A program made the translations under genes and the position numbers. Of a stretch of DNA of 32,565 nucleotides, positions 21,906 through 30,210 are shown in pieces. The DNA lies in NCBI GenBank assembly GCA_043810285.1, contig JBDROH010000009.1, forward strand, positions 1 to 32,565, read 5' to 3'. This DNA is from JAGVXH01 sp043810285. Its GTDB lineage: Archaea; Nanobdellota; Nanobdellia; Pacearchaeales; GW2011-AR1. The notes below the pieces were generated by a model. The model was not told where the DNA came from. It did not search any database and saw only the letters and a list, made by a program, of their open reading frames with translations. How positions within the stretch are numbered: the first letter of the stretch is position 1; the number at the start of each line of letters is the position of its first letter.

Positions 21906-22005
21906 CTTTTAAACCCTGATTAATTATTATTAATATGAGTTTGGCTATCCCAATCACGACTTACTAAGTATACTTAGTCACTACTCTAAATTCTTTTATA
22001 TTACT
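21906..22005 (+). promoter_or_regulatory. Leader of deoxyhypusine synthase: TATA-like box, mini-ORF and palindrome
   Basis: CTTTTAAA (21906-21913) is a TATA-like box. The start site it predicts falls at about 21935, where an ATG opens a 10-codon frame (21935-21967, Met-Ser-Leu-Ala-Ile-Pro-Ile-Thr-Thr-Tyr-stop). Its stop lies inside a perfect 16-bp palindrome, ACTAAGTATACTTAGT (21963-21978). The real gene's ATG follows at 22006. A second TATA-like run (21994-22000) is too close to the ATG to serve. The palindrome could be an operator, and the mini-ORF may be chance. Confidence 0.4.
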
Positions 22006-22983
22006 ATGGAAAATTTAAACAAAGAAGAAACTGCAAGAGAAAACATTCTTCGAAAAAGCGAAGAGATAGAAGGAACTACTGTAAAAGGTTACGACTTCAA
22101 TAATGGAATCAACTATGAAGAAATTCTAGACTCTTTCGCAAATGTCGGGGCACAAGCAACAAACTTCGGTAGAGCTATAAAAATAATTCAAGAAATGAGA
22201 AGAGAAAAAGCATTCATATATTTAGGGTATACCTCTAATATGGTTACCACAGGAAATAGAGAAATCATCCGATATCTCGCAGAACATAATCTCGTAAACG
22301 TTCTAGTAACAACTGCTGGAGGAATTGAAGAAGACATAATTAAATGTTTAGGAGATTTCAAAATAGGGGATTTCAAACTCGATGGAAAAAAACTCCGAGA
22401 GAAATCTATCAATCGTGCAGGTAATATATTAATTCCAAATTCTCGATACTGCGATTTTGAAGATTTCGCGATAAAAATTCTTGAAGAAAATAAAGATAAA
22501 ATAAAAACAGCATCAGAACTTATCTGGCTCCTTGGAGAAAAAATCAACAACAAAAACTCTATATGTTATTGGGCAGCGAAAAACAGAATTCCTATATTTT
22601 GCCCAGCAATAATGGATGGCTCTCTAGGGGATATGATGTATTTCTTCAAAAGCAAAAACCCTAACTTCAAACTCGACCTAGTAGAAGACACAGAAAAACT
22701 AAATAATACCTCTATGAGAAAAGAAAAAACAGGAATGATAATTTTGGGAGGGGGAGTAGTAAAACACTCAATCTGCAACGCGAACCTCTATCGAAATGGA
22801 GCCGACTATGCAGTATACATAAACACTGCCCAAGAATTCGACGGTTCCGATTCTGGAGCAAGACCTGATGAAGCAGTATCTTGGGGGAAAATTGCTCTTA
22901 ACGCAAAATCAGTAAAAATTCATGGAGATGCAACAATCATTTTTCCACTAATCGTAGCAAAAACTTTCGCTAAAAACTCTTAA
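22006..22983 (+). CDS. dys: Deoxyhypusine synthase
   Basis: A 325-residue enzyme that transfers a butylamine group from spermidine to a lysine of aIF5A, needed for translation through difficult sequences. Visible are the NAD-binding segments GYTSNMVTTG (74-83) and LVTTAGGIEEDI (100-111), SRYCDFEDF (146-154), CPAIMDGSLGDM (199-210), ILGGGVVKHS (246-255) and the active-site Lys295 in DEAVSWGKI. Length and motifs are those of the active enzyme, not the inactive paralogue. It stands alone behind the unusual leader at 21906-22005. It contrasts with the broken dph2 earlier in the window: one special translation-factor modification is kept while a gene of the other is lost. Confidence 0.96.
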   Translation: MENLNKEETARENILRKSEEIEGTTVKGYDFNNGINYEEILDSFANVGAQATNFGRAIKIIQEMRREKAFIYLGYTSNMVTTGNREIIRYLAEHNLVNVLVTTAGGIEEDIIKCLGDFKIGDFKLDGKKLREKSINRAGNILIPNSRYCDFEDFAIKILEENKDKIKTASELIWLLGEKINNKNSICYWAAKNRIPIFCPAIMDGSLGDMMYFFKSKNPNFKLDLVEDTEKLNNTSMRKEKTGMIILGGGVVKHSICNANLYRNGADYAVYINTAQEFDGSDSGARPDEAVSWGKIALNAKSVKIHGDATIIFPLIVAKTFAKNS

Positions 22984-22993
22984 ACAACATTCC

Positions 22994-25288
22994 CTACCGA
23001 ATCCCCGTCCAAACATAATTTGGACACCCCGTCGCTGCAGAGCTACTACCAGCCTCACTAACTCTAAGTAAATCACCATAATCTCGAGAATCTATCACAA
23101 CAGAAGAATCTGAACTCAGCGTACTCACAAAATAATACTCCGGATTCCCAAAAAAATCATCCTGATACTCAACTGTCCACGACGACACAGCTTTCCCATC
23201 AGAAAAACCCACCGTCGACGGATTCTGATTAACCGAATCATCCCCAATCAAATCATCCTCCCAAATTACGAACAAATCTATCTCCTCACCGTCGCAGTCA
23301 GTCCCTTCAACCGTCAACGAAACCTGCTGACCTTCTATAGCAGAAACTACCGACCAAAAAGCGTTAGTAAAAACACACTCTGGAATTGAAGAACTTCCTC
23401 CGCCAGAACTTCCTCCTGAACTTCCTTCATCGACGACAACTGGAATTTCTTCCTCCTCCTCAGTTTCGTTTACAGGACACTCCAAGTCACTTCCCGAACA
23501 ATCCTCGTCGACACCATTGCCACAAATTTCAGTTGCTTCGGGATTAATAGATAAATTTAAATCATTACAATCCGATATCCCGCATCCAGTTTGACTTACA
23601 TTAAATCCATCTCCATCGCTGTCCGTACAATTTAGAATAACTATTTCCGTACAAGTTCCCAAACAACAGTTTCCCGACGAGCAAGTTCCCGATAATGATA
23701 TACAATCTTGATAATCTCCACACGAATTTGTTTGACAAGTCCCACCAGCATCGGTGCATGTTTGAGGAACAGAGGGCGTTCCTTCACATATCTCTAGAGG
23801 ACACTCATTCCCAAGATATTCCCAGATATAACTAGTTAGAGTTAATGTACCTCCATAAATCGTGGATGTGCTATCTGTAAATCCTCTTGTTGAATCAGAA
23901 CCTCCACCTAAAGCAATGAAATCTTCTTTAATCTCCTCTTCATTTGGAAAAGGCCATAAATCTTCATTAGTTAAAGTGTCGTATCCTGATTCACCCCATA
24001 ATGTTCCTGATTCACCCCACTTTTTAGTTATATCAGCACCAACTTGTGTGCCTCCTCCTGCTATTTTTAGGGAACTTCCAGATTCAATTCTTACAGGATA
24101 AAGTAAACCATTATTTTCAGGATTTGTTGTAAATCCATTTGTTCCAGGGTTGTTATTGCCACACCCATAAGCATTATTATAACTAGTAGTATCTATACTA
24201 CCCATAGCAGCCCCTACTTGATTTAATACAATAGAAGACCTAACGGTACTATCATATCCATAATCAACCATACCTTCATCGTTACTATCCTCTCCACAAT
24301 CAATAGCTGTGCATTGATTATAAATAACATTATCTGATGTAGAACTTGAGATATAAGCAACAAATGCATCTCCTCCTGTTCCAGCAATAGCAACACAGTT
24401 ATCATAAACAGTATCATAACCATTAGAATTATGAGTATTATCAATCCTAAAAGAAGGGGCACCATCTATATTCATGGCAATAGAACCTTGCCATTTTACA
24501 TCCTGCCAATAGAGTTCATAGTTACTTTGATGATCTGCAGTATAATATCCTGCTGACCAATAATCATTAGATTGTCCTGGACTATCAATTGCAATACAGT
24601 TCTGAAGTCTTACATGCTCACTACTATACACCATAAAAAGAGCAGATGGATTCTCATATCCAGGGGAAGTATATCCTCCATCATGTCTTGCTACTACTCT
24701 TCTCCATATAACATTAGTACAACTCTGGGTGGATACTTTATATCTACGTGTATTCACTCCACCTGGACCCCAAACATGAGTATCCTCAACTAATATATTC
24801 TTACAATGAACGCCATAGCTTTCTTGGAAACTATTCCCCATACCAAGAGAACCATAAAAAGCGCAATTTGTTATTTTCCAATTCTCTCCATTAAATGAAT
24901 GGGCAGATAAAGACGTAAACTTTAAACCATCCAAATGGACATAATTTCTTCCTGTTCTATCTTCATTGGCATCAAGTCGTTGTCTTATTTCAACACCCCA
25001 TCTATTTTGAGCCTTAATTGTAGTATATGAATTGGAATTAGAAGGAAGATATGCCTGTGTTATTTGGTCAGCGGATTCATCATACACACCATCAAGAATT
25101 ATTACTGTGTCCCCGCCATTAGAATTGCATAAACTTAGAGCTGATTGAATATTGTGCTTAGCAGTTCCAGGAGTCAAACCATTTCCAGTATTATCTACAG
25201 CATTATCATCCACATAATAGGTCGCCCCGCTAACAGAACTAACCAAGAACATAAAAAACAAAAATATCAAAATAAACTTCTTCCCCAT
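22994..25288 (-). CDS. Secreted beta-helix protein with a MopE-like Asp/Cys domain
   Basis: A 764-residue exported protein. The signal peptide is MGKKFILIFLFFMFLVSSVSG; the ATG at 25288 is chosen over an upstream TTG because only it fits the TATA-like box at 25317-25324. Residues about 22-400 form a right-handed parallel beta-helix opening with ATYYVDDNAVDNTGNG, as in surface glycan-binding or lyase proteins. A tandem WGESG repeat (DNA 23984-24019) and SYIWEYLGNECP follow. A Cys-rich segment then leads to a MopE-like metal-binding motif (TDSDGDGFN, DCNDLNLSINPEATEICGNGVDEDCSG). A Glu run and a Ser/Gly linker precede a C-terminal beta domain. There is no membrane anchor or sorting motif at the end. 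Likely attached to or released from the cell surface, perhaps Ca-stabilised. Codon style in the beta-helix part differs from the C-terminal part. Confidence 0.85.
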   Translation of the reverse strand: MGKKFILIFLFFMFLVSSVSGATYYVDDNAVDNTGNGLTPGTAKHNIQSALSLCNSNGGDTVIILDGVYDESADQITQAYLPSNSNSYTTIKAQNRWGVEIRQRLDANEDRTGRNYVHLDGLKFTSLSAHSFNGENWKITNCAFYGSLGMGNSFQESYGVHCKNILVEDTHVWGPGGVNTRRYKVSTQSCTNVIWRRVVARHDGGYTSPGYENPSALFMVYSSEHVRLQNCIAIDSPGQSNDYWSAGYYTADHQSNYELYWQDVKWQGSIAMNIDGAPSFRIDNTHNSNGYDTVYDNCVAIAGTGGDAFVAYISSSTSDNVIYNQCTAIDCGEDSNDEGMVDYGYDSTVRSSIVLNQVGAAMGSIDTTSYNNAYGCGNNNPGTNGFTTNPENNGLLYPVRIESGSSLKIAGGGTQVGADITKKWGESGTLWGESGYDTLTNEDLWPFPNEEEIKEDFIALGGGSDSTRGFTDSTSTIYGGTLTLTSYIWEYLGNECPLEICEGTPSVPQTCTDAGGTCQTNSCGDYQDCISLSGTCSSGNCCLGTCTEIVILNCTDSDGDGFNVSQTGCGISDCNDLNLSINPEATEICGNGVDEDCSGSDLECPVNETEEEEEIPVVVDEGSSGGSSGGGSSSIPECVFTNAFWSVVSAIEGQQVSLTVEGTDCDGEEIDLFVIWEDDLIGDDSVNQNPSTVGFSDGKAVSSWTVEYQDDFFGNPEYYFVSTLSSDSSVVIDSRDYGDLLRVSEAGSSSAATGCPNYVWTGIR

Positions 25289-25316
25289 CTTCTTCTTATA
25301 TTTCAAGAGAAAGGAG

Positions 25317-25324
25317 TTTAAAAA
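25317..25324 (-). promoter_or_regulatory. TATA-like box of the beta-helix protein gene
   Basis: TTTTTAAA on the minus strand, 29-36 nt before the ATG at 25288. The alternative TTG start (25306) would be too close. Confidence 0.4.
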
Positions 25325-25358
25325 TTTAAGGTCTTACTCTAATCATTCCTAAAACTCC

Positions 25359-25637
25359 TTACCATCTAATCGTCTTCGGTTCTCGTCGCACATACTGAAA
25401 ATCTCCTAACAATTCATAAACCTCAAGAGACGATTCAACTTGGTCATCAAAATATCTAACTTGGTACTCTCGTTCATTATTAGAATTAAAAACCTCTACA
25501 ATCATCTCTCTAGTATCTCTGTAATCCTGAAACAAATAATGCTTATCGACAATCATTTCTTTCTCATTTATCCAAATCTTATCACCTTCTTTTAACTCAG
25601 CAATCGGCTTAGATTGTTTAATAATCGGCACACTCAT
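25359..25637 (-). CDS. Small conserved-type protein, beta-rich
   Basis: A 92-residue soluble protein. KPIAELKEGDKIWINEKEMIVDKHYLFQDY looks like a small beta-barrel start (an ELKEGDKI...V turn as in KOW/SH3-like folds). MIVEVFNSNNEREYQVRYFDDQVESSLEVYELLGDFQYVRRE continues with alternating strand residues. Similar small proteins seem to me to occur in related DPANN genomes, but no function is known and I cannot check it. It has its own TATA-like box (25659-25667) at leaderless spacing. Confidence 0.7.
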   Translation of the reverse strand: MSVPIIKQSKPIAELKEGDKIWINEKEMIVDKHYLFQDYRDTREMIVEVFNSNNEREYQVRYFDDQVESSLEVYELLGDFQYVRREPKTIRW

Positions 25638-25658
25638 ATTTTAACTAACCTCTGAGAA

Positions 25659-25667
25659 TTTATAAAG
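25659..25667 (-). promoter_or_regulatory. TATA-like box of the 25637 gene
   Basis: CTTTATAAA on the minus strand, 22-30 nt before the ATG at 25637. Confidence 0.4.
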
Positions 25668-25709
25668 ATTTAGTCACATACTCTGAAGAATAACACTACA
25701 ATTATTACC

Positions 25710-26819
25710 TTAGAACTCATAAGTAAGATATTCAGAATACCAATATGCACTAAAACCACCCGCAGGAACATTATCAATAATTGATTCATAAGCAACTCTT
25801 TCATCTGTAGACATATCAGAACCAACAAGATATCTTCCTACATTAGACTGAAAATTAGAAGATGAATCCCAATTAGTGTCATAATGCACTTCAAAAGTAT
25901 TATCATTACCTTTTACGCATATCCAAGTAACTTTATTCGCAGCTAAAGATTCCCCGCTACAATCCGCCGTAGTAAAACCTGCACTTGCAGTAATAGTTCC
26001 ACCATCACAAATTAAAACTGCACCATTAGGGTCTGATAATGTACCTCCTTGATAAACAGCAAGTCTTACCCTGCCACTTCCTCCAGAAGATACAGAAATA
26101 TTTGAGACTATCATTCCTACCGTACTTTGTGAAGTTCCGCTCATACATCTCATCCAATTAACAAACGTACCACTTCCTGTTTGCAGAGTATCGTCGCCCC
26201 AAGTTAAAGTATTTATAGCAGGTGTATATTCATCATTGTCTGAGCTATCTGTACAACCAGGATCATTTGGATAATCTATAAGAGAATTTCCATCATTGTC
26301 AATTCCATCGTTGCATTCTGTAATAGCAAAAATATAATCATCCTCTAGTTCATAAATAACATCAGGGACATCAAAAATCGTTCCCTTCGGAATCATAATA
26401 TCCGAAGTCACAGACCCTTCTTTTTCACTATCTCCTACGATAAAAATTGGCACAACTTTCACAGAATCTGGCTCACCATACTCACTTAAATTAAAAATAT
26501 AAACTTTAGTCAATCCGGAATCTGGTGCCGGAACTAAACTTCCAAAACTAGAACCATTAATAGAAAAAACAACTCTAATCTGATTCATCACAACATCACT
26601 AAGTTCTCGCTTAACTTGAACCATCGCAACTCCTTTTATTCTATCATAAGCAGTATAACCTCCAGAACTAACTATACTAACCCTTCCATCCAGGTCAGAG
26701 AACAATAAGCCCTGTTGAATCATAGGAATAATCGCAGTCCAAACAATTGTCACACCAGCGACGGTAATTAAAATTATTAAAACAGTTGCTACAACAGCAG
26801 AAATCCCTCCTTTATTCAT
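25710..26819 (-). CDS. Type IV pilin-like surface protein with an Asp-rich Cys motif
   Basis: A 369-residue protein with an archaeal class III (pilin) signal: a short MNKGG, presumed prepilin-peptidase cleavage before ISAVVATVLIILITVAGVTIVW, which is the hydrophobic assembly helix. The mature part has beta-rich domains. ITECNDGIDNDGNSLIDYPNDPGCTDSSDNDE (about 165-197) is an Asp-rich, two-Cys motif related to MopE-type metal-binding repeats and echoes the one in the beta-helix protein. The second ATG (26819) is chosen over 26828 because the TATA-like box (26840-26848) then sits at leaderless distance. At 369 residues it is large for a major pilin and may be a minor or adhesive pilin. No pilus assembly genes are here. 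Confidence 0.82.
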   Translation of the reverse strand: MNKGGISAVVATVLIILITVAGVTIVWTAIIPMIQQGLLFSDLDGRVSIVSSGGYTAYDRIKGVAMVQVKRELSDVVMNQIRVVFSINGSSFGSLVPAPDSGLTKVYIFNLSEYGEPDSVKVVPIFIVGDSEKEGSVTSDIMIPKGTIFDVPDVIYELEDDYIFAITECNDGIDNDGNSLIDYPNDPGCTDSSDNDEYTPAINTLTWGDDTLQTGSGTFVNWMRCMSGTSQSTVGMIVSNISVSSGGSGRVRLAVYQGGTLSDPNGAVLICDGGTITASAGFTTADCSGESLAANKVTWICVKGNDNTFEVHYDTNWDSSSNFQSNVGRYLVGSDMSTDERVAYESIIDNVPAGGFSAYWYSEYLTYEF

Positions 26820-26839
26820 AACTAACATAATGAATTAAT

Positions 26840-26848
26840 CTATATAAA
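26840..26848 (-). promoter_or_regulatory. TATA-like box of the pilin gene
   Basis: TTTATATAG on the minus strand. It is 21-29 nt from the ATG at 26819 but only 12-20 nt from the ATG at 26828, which favours the shorter start. Confidence 0.45.
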
Positions 26849-26853
26849 TTTAC

Positions 26854-28302
26854 TTAGTAACTTTTCCCCACATAAACAACTACACTAGCTTTCTTCCCAC
26901 AAATTAAACACTTTCCACTAGTTTTCTCTTTCTTGTCCGCACGAGTTCCCATTACCCTCGCCTGTAATTCCTTCTCGATAAACTCGGCACAACCCGCCCC
27001 TTCTTTCTCAGATGAACAAAATCCAAATCGTGCAATTCCCTTAGAATCCAAAGTCTTCTTAACACATTCCTTATCACTACAATCAACAACCTTCCCATCG
27101 AAAGACTCATCAGCTTTATTTATCAACCTAGAATCATACTCTGCCCCAAAATTTTTAATCGACTCCGCCAAATCCTCAATCTTCACCGAAACTTTTTCCC
27201 GAGTATCTCTAATAAAAACAATAACCTCTCCACTTTCTAATTCCTTCTCGCCAATCTCAATCCTAAACGGTACCCCTTTCATCTCCCAATAAAAAAACTT
27301 CTCGCCAGACCTCTTATCAGAATCATCAATCCCTACATCGATATGCTCTCCAGTTAAAGTCTTTTGAATTTCCTCAACCTTTTCCTTGACTTTTTTCGAA
27401 TTCGCACTATAAAATGGGACTATAACAACTTGTAAAGATGCAAGAGTATACGGTAAAACCAAACCATTATCATCACCATGCACGGAAATAATAGAAGCTA
27501 AAATCCGAGACATACACGGACCATAACACGTCAACCAAGGCGTCTTTTCTTTTTCCTCTTCATCGATAAACTTCACATCAAAAGCTTTAACAAAATGCTG
27601 ACTAATTAAATGAGTAGACGGTTGCTGAATAATTTTTCCATCAGGCAAAATCGAATCACTTCCTACAGTATACTCAGCCCCAGGAAACTTATCCCATTGC
27701 GGTCTCTTCATCGGTAAGAACGGCACACCAAAAATCTTATGCATAATCTCCTCAGTCATAACAATATCCTCCTGAACCTGTGCTTCAGCTTCCTTCTTTG
27801 TGGCAAACGCATCGTGAGATTCAATCCAATGAAACTCCCTCGAACGAATCAACGGCCTAGTTGCCTTAGTCTCATTCCGAAAAACATTCGCCCTCTGGTA
27901 AATCTTCATAGGCAAATCCCTATAACTCCGAATCCATAAATTATACATTTCATAAAAAGCTGTTTCACTCGTCGGTCTCAAGACCAACCTATCCTCGCCC
28001 TGTTTCTTATCCAACCAAAAAACCTCCGGTGCAAAACCCTCAACATGACTAGATTCTTTCTTTAAATTTACTTCAGGAATTACTGCAGGAAAAATAGCAA
28101 CCTCATGCCCAGTACATCGAAGAGCTGACTCATAAATACGATACATTTTATCAATAATCCTTGCACCCCAAGGACGAATCACAATAAAACCCTTCACCCC
28201 ATATCTCAAATCTACAATCTCTGCCTTATTCAAAATATCGGAATACCACTCTGAAAAATTATCTGACTTAGAAATATTAAACGTCGTTTTCTTTTTACTC
28301 AT
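26854..28302 (-). CDS. proS: Prolyl-tRNA synthetase (archaeal/eukaryotic type)
   Basis: A 482-residue class II synthetase that charges tRNA-Pro. The first domain opens with FSEWYSDILNKAEIVDLRYGVKGFIVIRPWGARI. Motif 2 and the Pro pocket are in RPTSETAFYEMYNLWIRSYRDLP, YQRANVFRNETKATRPLIRSREFHWIESHDAF. Motif 3 is in TPWLTCYGPCMSRILASIIS, around residue 260. The anticodon domain follows. The C-terminal zinc domain (CSDKECVK, CSSEKEGAGCAE, CLICGK) and the terminal Tyr (GKSY) mark the archaeal-type enzyme, without the bacterial editing insert. The TATA-like box overlaps the proB stop (28324-28331). Confidence 0.97.
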   Translation of the reverse strand: MSKKKTTFNISKSDNFSEWYSDILNKAEIVDLRYGVKGFIVIRPWGARIIDKMYRIYESALRCTGHEVAIFPAVIPEVNLKKESSHVEGFAPEVFWLDKKQGEDRLVLRPTSETAFYEMYNLWIRSYRDLPMKIYQRANVFRNETKATRPLIRSREFHWIESHDAFATKKEAEAQVQEDIVMTEEIMHKIFGVPFLPMKRPQWDKFPGAEYTVGSDSILPDGKIIQQPSTHLISQHFVKAFDVKFIDEEEKEKTPWLTCYGPCMSRILASIISVHGDDNGLVLPYTLASLQVVIVPFYSANSKKVKEKVEEIQKTLTGEHIDVGIDDSDKRSGEKFFYWEMKGVPFRIEIGEKELESGEVIVFIRDTREKVSVKIEDLAESIKNFGAEYDSRLINKADESFDGKVVDCSDKECVKKTLDSKGIARFGFCSSEKEGAGCAEFIEKELQARVMGTRADKKEKTSGKCLICGKKASVVVYVGKSY

Positions 28303-28323
28303 AAAAACTAGATGCCTTCAATA

Positions 28324-28331
28324 CTTTTAAA
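28324..28331 (-). promoter_or_regulatory. TATA-like box of proS
   Basis: TTTAAAAG on the minus strand, 22-29 nt before the proS ATG, overlapping the end of proB. Confidence 0.4.
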
Positions 28332-29052
28332 CTTTAGCAAAACGCGTCGCCATAGCTTTACCTTCTAAAATATCAAGAACGTTATCATTTACGTTCCCAA
28401 TAAAAAAATTCTTCCCACTCTCAACTACTTTTTTCGCTACCAGAAGTTTACTCTTTAATCCACCAAAACCATAGCCGTCATCATCAGATAAATTATCATA
28501 GTTCTCAACAGAGAAATCATTCGAAAACAAAACCGGCTCACCTTCTTTAACTAAAACACCTCGTTCAGTAAAAATCAACAAAACATCAAAATCAAGTTTT
28601 AATAAAAGTTCCATAGCCAAATTATCATTATCTCCAAAAGAAAGTTCGCCCGTCGCTGTTACATCATTTTCATTAACTATAGGTATAACATCGCTACCAA
28701 GATGTCTATAAGCCTCCTTAATGTTTTTCAATCTCTTAGAATTTAAATCATCCACATTCAATAAAAATTGAGCAATATGCAAACCTTTAGTTCCGAAAGC
28801 AGAGATATATTCTTCCATAAGTTTAATTTGTCCTACTGCGGCCTGTGCTTGCTTTAATCCAATTCCATCATCCTTACAGATAATTTTCTTCCCACAACCA
28901 ACCGCTCCAGAACTAACAATAATAACTTCATCACCTCTGTTCAAAAGTTCTGAAACGCTTCTAACCAAACTTAACAAAACGCTCCGTTTTATCTCACCCT
29001 TAACAGCATCGAAAACTGCTTTTGTACCTAACTTAATTATAATTTTTACCAT
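28327..29052 (-). CDS. proB: Glutamate 5-kinase-like amino acid kinase (no PUA domain)
   Basis: A 241-residue amino acid kinase. The N-terminal KLGTKAVF, IIVSSGAVGCGKK (44-56), VIPIVNENDVTA (122-133), FGDNDNLA (139-146) and GFGGLKSKLLVAKK (195-208) follow the pattern of glutamate 5-kinase, the first enzyme of proline synthesis, more closely than carbamate or isopentenyl phosphate kinases. It lacks the C-terminal PUA domain found in many G5Ks, as do other short members. The ATG at 29052 is preferred over a TTG at 29073. It lies 25 nt after tRNA-Arg with no TATA-like box in between, so it is probably transcribed with the tRNA. No proA or proC is in the window, so a complete pathway is not shown. 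Confidence 0.85.
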   Translation of the reverse strand: MVKIIIKLGTKAVFDAVKGEIKRSVLLSLVRSVSELLNRGDEVIIVSSGAVGCGKKIICKDDGIGLKQAQAAVGQIKLMEEYISAFGTKGLHIAQFLLNVDDLNSKRLKNIKEAYRHLGSDVIPIVNENDVTATGELSFGDNDNLAMELLLKLDFDVLLIFTERGVLVKEGEPVLFSNDFSVENYDNLSDDDGYGFGGLKSKLLVAKKVVESGKNFFIGNVNDNVLDILEGKAMATRFAKV

Positions 29053-29077
29053 TATAAATTTGTTGAAGTTCAATTCA

Positions 29078-29149
29078 CGAACTCGGAGGGAATCGAACCC
29101 CCATCATCAGGGCCGAAACCTGACATTCTATCCATTAAACTACGAGTTC
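29078..29149 (-). tRNA. tRNA-Arg (anticodon TCG)
   Basis: A full cloverleaf: acceptor GAACTCG/CGAGTTC, D arm with GTTTAATGG, anticodon stem TCAGG/CCTGA around the loop TTTCGGC (anticodon TCG, reading CGN codons), T arm with GGGGG/CCCTC around TTCGATT, and discriminator G. CCA is not encoded and there is no intron. A TATA-like box is upstream at 29172-29180. Confidence 0.95.
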
Positions 29150-29171
29150 ACAAGATATAAACTCTCAAAGG

Positions 29172-29180
29172 ATTTATAAG
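29172..29180 (-). promoter_or_regulatory. TATA-like box of tRNA-Arg
   Basis: CTTATAAAT on the minus strand, 23-31 nt before the tRNA 5' end. Confidence 0.5.
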
Positions 29181-29242
29181 ATTAACTGCTCAAAACTTAA
29201 AAATATGAAAACAAATAAATACTATCTTCTATTTGACAAGAT

Positions 29243-30178
29243 ATGATAAGGAAAATAATTTGGACAATGTTTATATTAATTATTTTGGTAATGTCTTATA
29301 CAGTTTTATATCAAAACTTACCCCGAGAACCAATTGAAATGAAAGCAATGGAAATTGTTTCCAAACCTGTTGCAAAAATTAATTATGGAATAACACCCGT
29401 ATTTTCCGAAAATTTAATGTTCAACCATAATAATATTTCTTATTTTATTGAATCTTCTTGTTCAAATGTTCGTAAATCAGCGATGATAGAAGCTTTTCAG
29501 ATTTTTCAAGAAAAAATGGAAGTAATTTCATTTTACAAAGTTTCTAGTAAGGAGGCTGACATTTTAGTAGGTTGCTCAGAAAATTTTATAGAACTTGGAG
29601 AAGATATCTTTGTGGCAGGAGAAGGAGGTCCAGTAGAAATAATCAATACAACAACCTTTAAAATAATTCAGAAAGGAAAAATTCTCTTATATGAAAATCA
29701 TCACTGTGAACGACCGGTAGTAGAAATTCATGAACTTAGCCACGTTTTTGGATTTGATCATATTTTAAATCCACAGAATATTATGTATAATACTTCAAAC
29801 TGCGATCAGAAAATTACCCAAGATATGATAGATATAATTAAAAAGTTATACTCGATAAAACCCTTACCAGACGCAAGAATCTCTGAACTCTCTGCAGTTA
29901 AGAAAGGAAGGTATATAGATTTTAATATTACAGTTTCAAACGACGGATTAACTGAGATTGATAAGATTAGTTTAACTTTGGTTGCAGATGGGAAAGAGAT
30001 TGATACAATTTCTTTAGATTATATTGGAATCGGTTACATAAAAACTCTTAGTGCTACGAATGTTAGATTACCTTCGATGAATATCGAAACCATTGATTTT
30101 GTTATTGATTATGAATCTAAGGTAGAAGAACTTAACGAAGAAAATAACATTATACAGATGACTATCCCTAACCTCTAA
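29243..30178 (+). CDS. Membrane-anchored metzincin protease with a CARDB domain
   Basis: A 311-residue protein. One N-terminal helix (about 4-22) is a signal anchor. Residues about 60-205 form a matrixin-like zinc protease: H163-E164-LS-H167-VFG170-FD-H173 is the complete HExxHxxGxxH ligand set, and NIMYN with M181 is the Met-turn. Nearby cysteines (C73, C111, C155, C187) could form disulfides, consistent with an extracellular location. Residues about 208-311 form a CARDB-like beta-sandwich (ISELSAVKKG...NITVSNDGL, ending VEELNEENN), common in archaeal surface proteins. It probably cleaves or processes surface proteins. A TATA-like run lies at 29196-29204; a 13-codon upstream frame (29205-29246) overlaps the start and is probably chance. 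Confidence 0.85.
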   Translation: MIRKIIWTMFILIILVMSYTVLYQNLPREPIEMKAMEIVSKPVAKINYGITPVFSENLMFNHNNISYFIESSCSNVRKSAMIEAFQIFQEKMEVISFYKVSSKEADILVGCSENFIELGEDIFVAGEGGPVEIINTTTFKIIQKGKILLYENHHCERPVVEIHELSHVFGFDHILNPQNIMYNTSNCDQKITQDMIDIIKKLYSIKPLPDARISELSAVKKGRYIDFNITVSNDGLTEIDKISLTLVADGKEIDTISLDYIGIGYIKTLSATNVRLPSMNIETIDFVIDYESKVEELNEENNIIQMTIPNL

Positions 30179-30181
30179 AAA

Positions 30182-30189
30182 TTTAAAAA
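30182..30189 (+). promoter_or_regulatory. TATA-like box of the UvrD-family helicase gene
   Basis: TTTAAAAA, 22-29 nt before the ATG at 30211. A GAGGT sequence at 30200-30204 also resembles a ribosome-binding site, but a leaderless transcript would exclude most of it. Confidence 0.4.
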
Positions 30190-30210
30190 CTAATCAAAGA
30201 GGTAGTTTAT

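Noticed and set aside
29053..29073. TTG start for proB seven codons upstream
   Set aside because: The conserved kinase start MVKIIIKLGTK follows directly from the ATG at 29052, and the upstream codons add nothing conserved.
29205..29246. 13-codon frame before the metalloprotease
   Set aside because: Its codons carry no recognisable signal and its stop overlaps the true start by chance-like ATATGA; there is no support beyond position.
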